The notes beneath the pieces are model-generated. The model searched no databases and was not told where the DNA came from. It saw only the letters and a program-made list of their open reading frames with translations. From Desulfoarculaceae bacterium (GTDB lineage: Bacteria > Desulfobacterota > Desulfobulbia > Desulfobulbales > Desulfocapsaceae), in assembly GCA_019429465.1 (NCBI GenBank), contig JAHYIV010000033.1, positions 1 through 32,358 on the forward strand: a DNA stretch of 32,358 nt, read 5' to 3'. The position numbers and the translations under genes were made by a program. This document shows positions 23,349 through 30,728 of the stretch, piece by piece; the first letter of the stretch is position 1; the number at the start of each line of letters is the position of its first letter.

Positions 23349-24287
23349 TTAATTGGCAGCGGTCAGCAAGCTCACGTTTTCAGCGGGCAGGTCGGAGAGG
23401 ACGGCCCATTCCTTCCAGGCCCCGTCATAAATCTTGACATTTTTATAGCCAAGCAACTGAGTGAGTACCATGTACACATGGGCGGCCCGGTCGGAGCTGT
23501 GGCAGTAGGTATAAACAGTCTTGTCCGGAGTGATACCGGCTTCAACAAATGTCGCCCTGATCTGCTCGGCGGATTTGTAGAGGTGAGATTCTTTGTCGTT
23601 GGCTGCGGACGCTCCGGTTACATTGATCGCGCCGGGAATAGAACCACCGCGGATGGACCTGACTTTTTTTCCGGAAAACTCATCGATCGGTCGGGTGTCG
23701 AGCAGTACGACCTCGGGATTTTGACCTTCAACAGAGTCACGCAAGACTTGGTTCCAGGTAACCAGCAGGTTCTGGTTCGGGCCGGATGTCTTGTATGGTG
23801 GTGTTGCTACCGCCGTCACTGGTTCGGTGGTGATGGAATAATTGGCCTTCTGCCACTGGACGATGCCGCCATCGAGCACTTTCAGTTTATCCGGGTTATG
23901 GCCGTACAGTTTCATGACGAACAGAAAACGGCTGGCAAAAATACCGTGGTGATCGTCATAGGCGATTATGGTATCGTTGTTGTTGATTCCCAGTTTGGTC
24001 ATGAGGTCGAGAAACTGTGCCTTCTGCGGATACTTGTTGGGGGTGTATCGGGTGTAGTCTTCCAGGTCAATATGCCGGGTTACCCGCAGGGCACCGGGTA
24101 TGTGGCCTTTGTCATATGCATCTGCCTTGTTCTGGACATCGATGATTTTAATAGCCGGTTTTCCGGCCATTGAATTGACCCATTGCGAGTCTACCAGCAT
24201 GCCGGCGAAGGCCGAGGACGTCGCCAGAACCAACGCTGTAATCAGGGACACCATCATGAGTATTCTGCTACTTTGCTGATTTTTCAT
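23349..24287 (-). CDS. Periplasmic two-domain rhodanese (sulfurtransferase)
   Basis: The 312-residue product has a signal peptide (residues 1-29, cleavage near SAFA/GML) and two rhodanese domains. The first (about 45-150) has D111/D112 where the catalytic cysteine would be (AYDDHHGIFASR) and is probably structural. The second (about 190-300) has C262 in the active loop YCHSSDRA. Such proteins transfer sulfane sulfur, classically thiosulfate to cyanide, and here would act in the periplasm. ATG 24287 is preferred over a longer frame because the signal peptide starts there and AAGGAG lies 8 bases upstream. A sigma-54 promoter sits about 57 bases before the start and two regulator-type palindromes lie further up, so it is probably the direct target of the adjacent two-component system. 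Confidence 0.92.
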   Translation of the reverse strand: MKNQQSSRILMMVSLITALVLATSSAFAGMLVDSQWVNSMAGKPAIKIIDVQNKADAYDKGHIPGALRVTRHIDLEDYTRYTPNKYPQKAQFLDLMTKLGINNNDTIIAYDDHHGIFASRFLFVMKLYGHNPDKLKVLDGGIVQWQKANYSITTEPVTAVATPPYKTSGPNQNLLVTWNQVLRDSVEGQNPEVVLLDTRPIDEFSGKKVRSIRGGSIPGAINVTGASAANDKESHLYKSAEQIRATFVEAGITPDKTVYTYCHSSDRAAHVYMVLTQLLGYKNVKIYDGAWKEWAVLSDLPAENVSLLTAAN

Positions 24288-24343
24288 TTTTTTTCTCCTT
24301 GTCTGAAGTGGAAGGACAGCTTTTCTGTTGTAATGAACAGTGA

Positions 24344-24358
24344 GCAAGACCTGTGCCA
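24344..24358 (-). promoter_or_regulatory. Sigma-54 promoter upstream of the periplasmic rhodanese
   Basis: The minus strand reads TGGCAC-AGGTC-TTGC, with GG at 24357-24356 and GC at 24345-24344, the exact spacing of the -24/-12 consensus. The expected transcription start is near 24332, giving a leader of about 45 bases before ATG 24287. The neighbouring gene encodes a sigma-54 enhancer-binding regulator, which strengthens the call. Confidence 0.85.
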
Positions 24359-24403
24359 GATATAAATATGAGTATAATCGACAAGTTGGATGATGAGGAA
24401 GGG

Positions 24404-24434
24404 TTTCAGAATGAAAAATCATTTCAAAATGAAA
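24404..24434 (-). promoter_or_regulatory. Tandem TTTCA-N3-TGAAA palindromes (enhancer-site candidates)
   Basis: Two 13-bp palindromes, TTTCAGAATGAAA at 24404-24416 and TTTCAAAATGAAA at 24422-24434, lie 18 bp apart centre to centre. They are about 78 and 96 bases upstream of the expected sigma-54 start, the normal range for NtrC-type activator sites. They fall in the short gap after the regulator's stop, so the regulator gene and its likely binding sites are adjacent. Confidence 0.75.
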
Positions 24435-24445
24435 GGAATGATGGG

Positions 24446-25792
24446 TTACTGCAGGCGGTACTGTTTCATCTTGCGCCAGAGGGAGGTCGAGCTGATGCCG
24501 AGGATCTCAGCTGTCCTTCCTTTGTGACCGTTGAGGCTCTGGAGGGTGCGTTCGATCATTACCTTCTCCATTTCCGCCAGTGAGATCAAGCCTTCGCACA
24601 AAAAATCAGGCGGGAGGGCATCCGTTGCCGTGTTCGGTAGATGGACGGTACTGATGCGGTCGCTGTCGGCCATGATCACCGCCCGTTCCAGGACGTTTTC
24701 CAGCTCCCGCACATTGCCAGGCCAGCTGTAATGCAGCAGCCGGTCCAGGACTTCGCCGGCAATGCTTCTGATCTGCTTATGGTAGCGCCGGTTGTATTTA
24801 TTGCAGAAATGGTGGGCAAGCAAAGGGATGTCAGACTGGCGCTTCCGGAGAGGAGGGATATCAACGGTAATGACGTTAAGTCGGTAGAGCAGATCCTGGC
24901 GAAAGCGACCCTGTTCCACCTCTTTTTCCAGCGATGTGTTGGAGGCGGCGATGATCCGGGCATCGACCTTGACAGGTGTCGTTGCCCCTACCCGCATAAT
25001 CTCTCCCTCCTGGAGAACCCGGAGGAGTTTGACCTGGAACTGGAGTGAGGTCGCATTGATTTCGTCCAGGAACAGGGTGCCGCCGGCCACCGCCTCGAAC
25101 AACCCCTGTTTTCGCCGGTCAGCACCGGTAAAAGCTCCCGCTTCATGGCCGAACAACTCGGACTCCAGCAGCGTTTCGGCGATGGCTCCGCAGTTGACCG
25201 GCAGAAAGGCGGCCCGGCGGCGTTTGTTGCCCCGATGGATGGAGCGGGCTACCAGCTCCTTACCGGTGCCGGTCTCCCCCTGCAGGAGCACGGTGGTGTC
25301 AAGCGGGGCGATCCGGGCGATCATGGCCTGCAGGTCTTTCATGGGCCTGCTGTCTCCGACCAGTTCCTCGAAACCGATTCCGGCCACCTGTTCCCTGAGC
25401 CGCTTATTTTCCCGCAGTAGGCCTATATGGTCAACAGCCCGGCGAACCACCAGCAGAAAATCATCGGGTTCGAAAGGTTTCTGGATATAGTCGTAGGCGT
25501 TTTTCTGCATGGCCTCAATGGCCGATTCGATGGTACCGTAGCCGGTAACCAGAATGACCAGGGTTTCCGGATTGAACCGTTTGGCCCCTTCAAGCACCTC
25601 GATGCCGTCGATATGGGGCATTTTCAGGTCGGTGATGACCAGATCGAAGGGATCGGTTTCAAGCAGGCGAAGGGCCTCCCGGCTGTCACCGCAAAGTTGC
25701 GGCCGCAGTTCCATCTCGGCGAGGGTGTCGCGGATAAGTTCCCGCATGCGGAGATCATCATCCACCACCAGAATGTGTATCTTATTGTCCAT
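24446..25792 (-). CDS. NtrC-family sigma-54-dependent response regulator
   Basis: The 448-residue product has a receiver domain (acidic D11-D12-D13, phospho-acceptor D55 in VITDLKMP, T83, K105), an AAA+ domain with Walker A GETGTGKE at 172-179, the sigma-54 contact loop GAFTGA at 219-224 and Walker B GTLFLDEI at about 238-245, and a C-terminal Fis-type helix-turn-helix (GRTAEILGISSTSLWRKMK). All features needed to open a sigma-54 promoter are present. Its start lies inside the histidine-kinase gene (11-base overlap), so it is the cognate partner. Immediately beyond its stop are two palindromes and a sigma-54 promoter for the periplasmic rhodanese. It may also control the upstream genes of the cluster, although no comparable promoter was found there. 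Confidence 0.95.
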   Translation of the reverse strand: MDNKIHILVVDDDLRMRELIRDTLAEMELRPQLCGDSREALRLLETDPFDLVITDLKMPHIDGIEVLEGAKRFNPETLVILVTGYGTIESAIEAMQKNAYDYIQKPFEPDDFLLVVRRAVDHIGLLRENKRLREQVAGIGFEELVGDSRPMKDLQAMIARIAPLDTTVLLQGETGTGKELVARSIHRGNKRRRAAFLPVNCGAIAETLLESELFGHEAGAFTGADRRKQGLFEAVAGGTLFLDEINATSLQFQVKLLRVLQEGEIMRVGATTPVKVDARIIAASNTSLEKEVEQGRFRQDLLYRLNVITVDIPPLRKRQSDIPLLAHHFCNKYNRRYHKQIRSIAGEVLDRLLHYSWPGNVRELENVLERAVIMADSDRISTVHLPNTATDALPPDFLCEGLISLAEMEKVMIERTLQSLNGHKGRTAEILGISSTSLWRKMKQYRLQ

Positions 25793-27527
25793 GGGCCTCT
25801 CCCGTCAGAGGAAGAATGATGGTAAAGATGGTCCCGCCGCCAGGCGCGTTGCGGACATCGATGGCGCCGCCATAGTCGTTGATAATACCGGCGCAGATGG
25901 AAAGGCCGAGCCCTGTGCCCTGTCCCACCGGTTTGGTGGTGAAAAACGGGTCAAATATGCGCGACAGATCTTCGGGCGGAATGCCGGGCCCGCTGTCTCT
26001 GACAGTTATCTGGGCCTCATGCTCGGAACACTGGGAGGCGATGTTGATTTCGCCATTGCTGCCGATGGCCTGGGCGCTGTTGAGCACTATGTTGACAAAG
26101 ACCTGCTCCAGCCTTTTCGGATCGGCCGTCACCGCCGGCAGAACGAAGAGGTCAAGCTTGGCCGTGATGAAGCGCTTATCAAGTTCGGTCTGCAAGACCT
26201 TGATCGCTTCGACCGCTACCTGGTTTAGATCACAGGTTATGGTCCTATCAGGTGGCTGGACTGAAAGTCTGGAGAAATTCAGGAGCTCGCGAATGATAAC
26301 GCCGCTTTTCTTGGCCTGCTCGGCAATGATGGACAGGCGTTCCTGCTGCTCGGGCAGAAGATTATCCCCCTTGAGAAGAAGTCGGGCATAGCCGAGGATG
26401 CTGCCGAGCGGAGTATTGAGCTCATGGGCGATGCCGGCGGAGAGCTGTCCGACCGCGGCCAGCTTTTCGGTACGATGAAAAACCTCCTGCCGATGTTTTT
26501 CTTCGGTGATATCGCGGAAGGTGAACACCCTGCCGATAGTGTCGCCATCACCATCAAAAAGGGGCACCGCATTGACCGACAGCAAGAGTTCCCGGTTATC
26601 GCTGCGGAAGAGAATCTCGAAGTTCTGGAAGGCCTCCGGGGTATCGACATCAAATATGGTCCTGGCCTCGGGAGGGCAATCTGTAAAAAGTTCATTAATC
26701 TTCAGCTTCTGCGCCTGTTTTTGCGACAGGTCAAGAATCTGCAGGGCGGCGCCGTTGATGGAGATGATCCGGTTCCTGGAATCCGTGACCAGCAGCCCCT
26801 CGGAGAGACTTTGCAGGACAGAGGCGAGTTTCGATTTTTCCGCCAGATAGAATCCGCGCTGCCGCCGCTCTTCCTCCTCAGCCTTTTTGCGGGCGGTAAT
26901 ATCAAGGGCGACCTCGATGACCCGGGTCACAGCGCCCTGCTCATCCCTGGCATAGGGAGTGGTGACGAGCTGAAAATACTTGTCTTTCTTCCGGACTTCA
27001 TTGACCACCACCGGCCGGCCGGTGGCAAAGGTATCCACCGCCGGGCAGTCGAGCCCCGGACCATTTTTCAGACAATAGACCTCGTAACAGTAGCTGCCGC
27101 AGACATTGTCCATCTGCTTGTCGACCAGGAGTTCTCGCTGCTTTTCATTACATTTGATAATGGCAAAATCCTGGTCGATGATCGAGATACCAACCCCGGT
27201 GGCATCAAAAATTGCCTGCAACTCATCCCGCGCCTCACTCAGATCGCTGATTGTCTGATTGAGGTATTCGTACACCTGGGCAAAAGAGCCGGCGATGATA
27301 CCGATGGGGTCGAGACTGAGCAGTTCGCTATCGTCAAATTCTTCAGGCCGGAGCGGCTGGGTGCCCATGACCTCCAGCAGCTGGTTGGTCTTCTCCCGAA
27401 TGTAGCGAGCGTACCTGACATTCTCGTCGCGAAGGCGTTGGTTCTCTTCGGTCAACGTTCGGACCGAGCTCGTTTTCTTACCCGGCAGGCCGGCAGGATT
27501 GTTATTTTTTGCCGATAGTGATTTCAT
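25782..27527 (-). CDS. PAS-domain sensor histidine kinase
   Basis: The 581-residue product (from ATG 27527) is apparently cytoplasmic, with no transmembrane helix. In order: an N-terminal coiled coil (EENQRLRDENVRYARYIREK), a PAS domain at about 100-225 containing four clustered cysteines (CGSYCYEVYC ... GLDCPA), a second PAS domain at about 235-355, the H-box GIAHELNTPLG with the phospho-histidine near residue 368, and a catalytic domain with N-box VFVNIVLNSAQAIG, DSGPGIPP and GQGTGLGLS. The cysteine cluster suggests a redox, metal or sulfur signal. The start overlaps the TusA-like gene by 26 bases; an upstream in-frame ATG at 27560 is possible but has no ribosome binding site. It overlaps the regulator by 11 bases. 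Confidence 0.93.
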   Translation of the reverse strand: MKSLSAKNNNPAGLPGKKTSSVRTLTEENQRLRDENVRYARYIREKTNQLLEVMGTQPLRPEEFDDSELLSLDPIGIIAGSFAQVYEYLNQTISDLSEARDELQAIFDATGVGISIIDQDFAIIKCNEKQRELLVDKQMDNVCGSYCYEVYCLKNGPGLDCPAVDTFATGRPVVVNEVRKKDKYFQLVTTPYARDEQGAVTRVIEVALDITARKKAEEEERRQRGFYLAEKSKLASVLQSLSEGLLVTDSRNRIISINGAALQILDLSQKQAQKLKINELFTDCPPEARTIFDVDTPEAFQNFEILFRSDNRELLLSVNAVPLFDGDGDTIGRVFTFRDITEEKHRQEVFHRTEKLAAVGQLSAGIAHELNTPLGSILGYARLLLKGDNLLPEQQERLSIIAEQAKKSGVIIRELLNFSRLSVQPPDRTITCDLNQVAVEAIKVLQTELDKRFITAKLDLFVLPAVTADPKRLEQVFVNIVLNSAQAIGSNGEINIASQCSEHEAQITVRDSGPGIPPEDLSRIFDPFFTTKPVGQGTGLGLSICAGIINDYGGAIDVRNAPGGGTIFTIILPLTGEAHGQ

Positions 27528-27747
27528 AGTAGGTTTCCAGATTTCGAACCTCGACATCATAACCCATTTTACGGGCCGACTCAGGAATGGTGCGGGTGGT
27601 GTCCCGGTGATCGGTCTTGATGATCAATTGGGTCTCGCCGTTTTTGAGCTGCTGTCTGTGGATGTTCATCTCCCGCAGTACCACCAGCAGACAGGCGGGG
27701 CAGACCTGCCCGAGAATATCCAGTTGTATCTTTTGCATATCAGCCAT
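27502..27747 (-). CDS. TusA-like sulfur carrier
   Basis: The 81-residue product is a small TusA/YedF-type (SirA fold) protein: MQKIQLDILGQVCPACLLVV, then LIIKTDHRDTTRTIPESARK and a C-terminal beta strand. C16 is the expected sulfur-carrying cysteine. The usual CPxP is here CPAC, adding C19. Such proteins accept persulfide sulfur from rhodaneses or transporters and pass it on in the cytoplasm. The ribosome binding site AAGGTGA is the last part of an 8-bp target duplication made by the small element inserted upstream, so the site was preserved. It was probably directly coupled to the YeeE/YedE transporter before that insertion. The histidine-kinase start lies within its last 26 bases. Confidence 0.88.
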   Translation of the reverse strand: MADMQKIQLDILGQVCPACLLVVLREMNIHRQQLKNGETQLIIKTDHRDTTRTIPESARKMGYDVEVRNLETYYEITIGKK

Positions 27748-27750
27748 AAT

Positions 27751-27920
27751 TCACCTTAGTAACTATCCAGCTTAATTCCGGGAAAATGCCAAAACATTTG
27801 TCACGTAACTATTCAGCAGTGCCTCATATGCGAGAAAGAGGCCTGCGAAGTGTACTGATTCGTACATGAGCAGACCGATGACGAAGCAGATGAGGTGCTG
27901 CTGGATAGTTACTCACCTTA
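27751..27920. repeat. 8-bp target-site duplication TCACCTTA flanking a MITE
   Basis: TCACCTTA occurs at 27751-27758 and again at 27913-27920, directly abutting the two ends of the element at 27759-27912. On the minus strand it reads TAAGGTGA: the right copy contains the yeeE stop TGA and the left copy the tusA ribosome binding site. Confidence 0.88.
27759..27912. mobile_element. 154-bp MITE-like element between yeeE and tusA genes
   Basis: The ends are perfect 13-bp inverted repeats, GTAACTATCCAGC at 27759-27771 and its complement at 27900-27912. The element is exactly flanked by an 8-bp direct duplication. A near-copy of the end (GTAACTATTCAGC) recurs inside at 27805-27817, so the inner 108 bp (27805-27912) is itself a longer imperfect palindrome. 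No open reading frame of note is present, so it is non-autonomous. The inner palindrome, with TGTACTGATTCGTACATG at its centre, resembles dispersed elements I recall from other Desulfo-type genomes. Confidence 0.85.
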
Positions 27921-29019
27921 TAACATAACGGGTTAGAATCCGCGTGCCAATCCAGGTGCCGACAACCGTTGCCGCAGCAAAAATAATACCCTGCCAGGCC
28001 AGCAGCGGCAAGGCGCCGAGAAAAAATTTTACGTTGCAGCCGGAGGCAATACGGGCGCCCATAGCCAGCAGTATGCCTCCCGCCAGGGCGGCCACGGCCT
28101 GCCGCCAGGGCGGCAGGCCGTGTATCTTAAATTCTTTATAGTACAGGGCAGCGGCCAGCGCCCCTGAAAAAATCCCGGCCATCAAGGCAAGTTCGGTATA
28201 ACTGATATAATCCAGGCGCGGGCCAGCGCCGCCGCGGACCAGGATCTCCCCTGCCTTGAAGGAGATCGAATCTGTCTGAAAATAGGCGAGTCCGGCTGCG
28301 TGTCCGGGCAGAAAAATCCGTTCAAGGTAGGCTGCCACCTTTGCATAGGCAGTGGTAATGCCCATGGGGGACGCAGAGAAAAGATAAAAGAAAAAATTCA
28401 GCAGAGCCAGGAGAACAGCGACCTTCCATGGCTGAATGTATCCCCTGGCATGAGAGGTAACATTCAGGCCGCCCTGCCTTGACCAGCGCCATATCGCCAG
28501 CAGGCCGGCGATGGATATAACGAGAAGAATCAGTGACTGCAGAATGGGATTATGCTGCGCCACCGTAATGGAAGCGGCGAAGGTCGTTTGCGTGGAAAAG
28601 AGTTGGACCTGGGGATGCACCTCGGCATAGAGAAGGCTGCCGGCCAGGATACCGGCAAAGCTGATCCAGTTGATGAGATTGCCGCTGGCCATCTTGTAGA
28701 GCGTGCCGACCACGCAGCCGCCGGCCAGGACAATGCCTATGCCGAAAAGCAGGCCGCCGGCGAGTGTCGAAAGAGACGGCAGGGCAAAAGTCGGGGGCGG
28801 CAGAAAGGGGAGCAGGCCGACCAGGTTGCCAAGATGAAACAGGGCCGAGGCGATCAGAAAATAGATAACAAAAGACCGCAGCAGGGTGGTGTCGCCGATC
28901 AGGTAATAATCCCGCAACATGGCAACCATGCAGTAATCGCCTCGGTAGAGGACAATACCGCAAATAAAACCGAGAAGAGCAATGGCGGATGCCAGTAACA
29001 GGGGATCGGTGATCATCAT
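27913..29019 (-). CDS. YeeE/YedE-family sulfur-compound transporter
   Basis: The 368-residue product is a polytopic membrane protein with about nine or ten helices in two related halves. Three cysteines match the spacing of the functional cysteines of TsuA-type thiosulfate transporters: C30 (YRGDYCMVAM), C102 (AGGCVVGTLYKMASGNL) and C328 (IASGCNVKFF). Family members import thiosulfate or related sulfur compounds; here it would bring sulfane sulfur in for the TusA-like protein. Two ATGs open the gene (29019 and 29016); a GGTG lies about 13 bases before. The stop TGA (27915-27913) is part of the 8-bp duplication next to the MITE. Without that element the stop would be 3 bases from the tusA ATG, showing original coupling. 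Confidence 0.88.
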   Translation of the reverse strand: MMITDPLLLASAIALLGFICGIVLYRGDYCMVAMLRDYYLIGDTTLLRSFVIYFLIASALFHLGNLVGLLPFLPPPTFALPSLSTLAGGLLFGIGIVLAGGCVVGTLYKMASGNLINWISFAGILAGSLLYAEVHPQVQLFSTQTTFAASITVAQHNPILQSLILLVISIAGLLAIWRWSRQGGLNVTSHARGYIQPWKVAVLLALLNFFFYLFSASPMGITTAYAKVAAYLERIFLPGHAAGLAYFQTDSISFKAGEILVRGGAGPRLDYISYTELALMAGIFSGALAAALYYKEFKIHGLPPWRQAVAALAGGILLAMGARIASGCNVKFFLGALPLLAWQGIIFAAATVVGTWIGTRILTRYVIR

Positions 29020-29146
29020 ACCGGTATCTTTTCACCAAGGATTTCTGGGAGCGGGGGCATCAATGGGGGTCAGACTCGATCAGACCAAAAAAACCACGAA
29101 GCTTCCTTGTTGTCAATCAATTCTTCTCAGCTCGCCTTGACAAGTA
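29020..29146. other. Gap between the Fe-S protein and transporter genes
   Basis: These 127 bases have no gene. On the minus strand there is a TTGACA at 29114-29109 with no clear -10 at the right distance. On the plus strand AATGGGGGTCAGACTCGATC (29062-29081) resembles the AATGGGGGTC that borders the transposase remnant near 10777. A separate promoter for the transporter is possible but unproven. Confidence 0.35.
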
Positions 29147-30286
29147 TCAGTCCTGGTCCGGGCGGAGAGCCCTTTGCAGTCTTTTTTTCAGGAAAATCCG
29201 GTTGAGATAGGTCCAGGGCGGTCGGGAGGCAGTGATCTTTCCGGACAGGGCCTTGGCGGGGTTGGCTAGCAGGTCGGCCAGATGGATGGTTTTTATCCCG
29301 GCCCGGGAGAGAAAGCCTGCACATCCGGCGCAGTAGGTGATGACCGGATCGTCCCCGGCTTCCTGACGGCGGATTTTCCCCCATCGGCTGGCCAGTTCAG
29401 GATGGACGGAGCCCACCGATCCTCCCTCGCCGCAGCAGACGGTGCGCTTTTTGGAGTGGCGCATTTCACGAATCTTCAGCCCCTGGCCGCTGATCAGTGA
29501 GCGCACTGCCTGTTGTATATCCTGATTATCACGCAGGGGGCAGGGGTCGTGCAGTGTCACCTGCACCGGCGTTATAGCTGAAAGATGGAGGTCAGGTAAT
29601 GATTCGGCCAGAAGCTCCCAGGCCGTGCTGACACTTATTCCGCTGGCGTATTCCTGGAAGATCTTGTAACAGTTGGGGCAGGCGACGATGATCTGGCGGA
29701 CGCCGGCGGTCATCAGTCTGTCATTGATAGCTTTAAACTGATCAACAAAAAAAGGGTGACGGCCAAGGTCATGGGAGGGCTTGTGGCAGCAATCGAGGAT
29801 GACGCCGAGATGCGGAACCTGTTTACTTAGCTGCCGATAGAGCCACCAGGTGGCCTCCGGTCTGGTGCCGGGCAGGCTGCAGCCCGGGAAAAAGACGGTC
29901 TCGCAGCCGGTCGGCAGGCCGTACCAGGAGAAGAGCGGCGAGCTGCCGCGTTGCTCGTAGCCGAGGATGGTGGCGTAGGGCTTGAGCGGGAGCTGGTCGG
30001 CTGCCTGCCGCCGCAGCTCCAGAAAAAAGGCACCGGGGTCAATATCAGCCGGACAGACAGCCGTGCACAGATTGCACAGACTGCATGCAAAGGGATCGAT
30101 TGGTGCCTCTCCTGCCAGCAGGGAGGCACCAATGTCACCCGGCATGCCGTTTTTCTGGAGAAAGGCACAGTGGCTGATACAGGCCTGGCAGCGGGTGCAC
30201 CCTTCGTCCAAGGCCTGAGCTTGATTATTAATGGTGCCTTTCGATTGGGTGTTGGCACCCAATAAACTGGTTTCAGGTTTCTTCAT
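29147..30286 (-). CDS. HdrD/GlpC-like (Fe-S)-binding protein with two CCG domains
   Basis: The 379-residue product has two [4Fe-4S] motifs, C30-x2-C33-x2-C36-x3-C40 and C68-x2-C71-x2-C74-x3-C78 (ending CP), then two cysteine-rich CCG domains (FFPGCSLPG ... DCCHKPSHD; LHDPCPLRD ... VCCGEGGSVG ... YCAGCAG). This is the HdrD/GlpC layout, used to pass electrons to disulfides, quinones or thiols through an unusual cluster. Here, between rhodanese and sulfur-transport genes, a role in reducing or oxidising sulfane or disulfide sulfur is likely. No transmembrane helix is seen, so it may need a membrane partner not present in the window. The ATG at 30286 lies 19 bases after the upstream rhodanese stop and has no strong ribosome binding site, suggesting coupling. 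Confidence 0.88.
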   Translation of the reverse strand: MKKPETSLLGANTQSKGTINNQAQALDEGCTRCQACISHCAFLQKNGMPGDIGASLLAGEAPIDPFACSLCNLCTAVCPADIDPGAFFLELRRQAADQLPLKPYATILGYEQRGSSPLFSWYGLPTGCETVFFPGCSLPGTRPEATWWLYRQLSKQVPHLGVILDCCHKPSHDLGRHPFFVDQFKAINDRLMTAGVRQIIVACPNCYKIFQEYASGISVSTAWELLAESLPDLHLSAITPVQVTLHDPCPLRDNQDIQQAVRSLISGQGLKIREMRHSKKRTVCCGEGGSVGSVHPELASRWGKIRRQEAGDDPVITYCAGCAGFLSRAGIKTIHLADLLANPAKALSGKITASRPPWTYLNRIFLKKRLQRALRPDQD

Positions 30287-30305
30287 TGATGAGAAAAAAT
30301 AAATA

Positions 30306-30728
30306 TTAGCAACTCAGCAGCATCTCCTTGTAGGGCCATTTCTCAACGCCACCTTCGAGAATGAAGAGCTTTTCCTCAGCAATTCCCTGATCTTTGAGGT
30401 AGCTGTAACATCTTTTGGCCCCTCCGCCACCCCGTGGGCAGATCACCACCACGTCGGTACCAGCCTCTTTGGCGGCAGTCACTGCCTGGGCGATCATCTC
30501 CCGCTGTTCTTCAGTCTCCACTGGAAAGGCATTGGTCTCGATGGAATCTTTAAAATGATGCAGTGAGAATTCATCTTTTACCTGGATATCCACCATAACC
30601 ATGGCCTTACCGGAGTCAAGCCACTGCTTGAACTCGTCTGCCTTGACGTAGTTGAAGGTTTCAAAGAGGAATGCCATGTTGAGCACTCCAAACAATAGAA
30701 TAGCCAGAACTCCAATACTTTTTTTCAT
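30306..30728 (-). CDS. Small membrane-anchored rhodanese-like protein
   Basis: The 140-residue product begins with a hydrophobic signal or anchor (residues 4-23, VLAILLFGVLNMAFLFETF) and then one rhodanese domain. Asp in MVMVDIQVKDEF and the active cysteine C97 in VVICPRGGGGAKR are present. The active loop is longer than the classical six-residue rhodanese loop, a glycine-rich form that I recognise from other anaerobes' rhodanese-like proteins. It ends GGVEKWPYKEMLLSC with a terminal cysteine. It is the first gene of the minus-strand sulfur cluster. ATG 30728 has AAGGAAC about 9 bases upstream. The protein probably acts at the periplasmic face, handing sulfur to the transporter, but that direction is an inference. 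Confidence 0.83.
   Translation of the reverse strand: MKKSIGVLAILLFGVLNMAFLFETFNYVKADEFKQWLDSGKAMVMVDIQVKDEFSLHHFKDSIETNAFPVETEEQREMIAQAVTAAKEAGTDVVVICPRGGGGAKRCYSYLKDQGIAEEKLFILEGGVEKWPYKEMLLSC

Noticed and set aside
26424..27518. 364-codon plus-strand frame opposite the histidine kinase
   Set aside because: Antisense to a clear PAS/HisKA/HATPase gene; no domain or ribosome binding site recognised.
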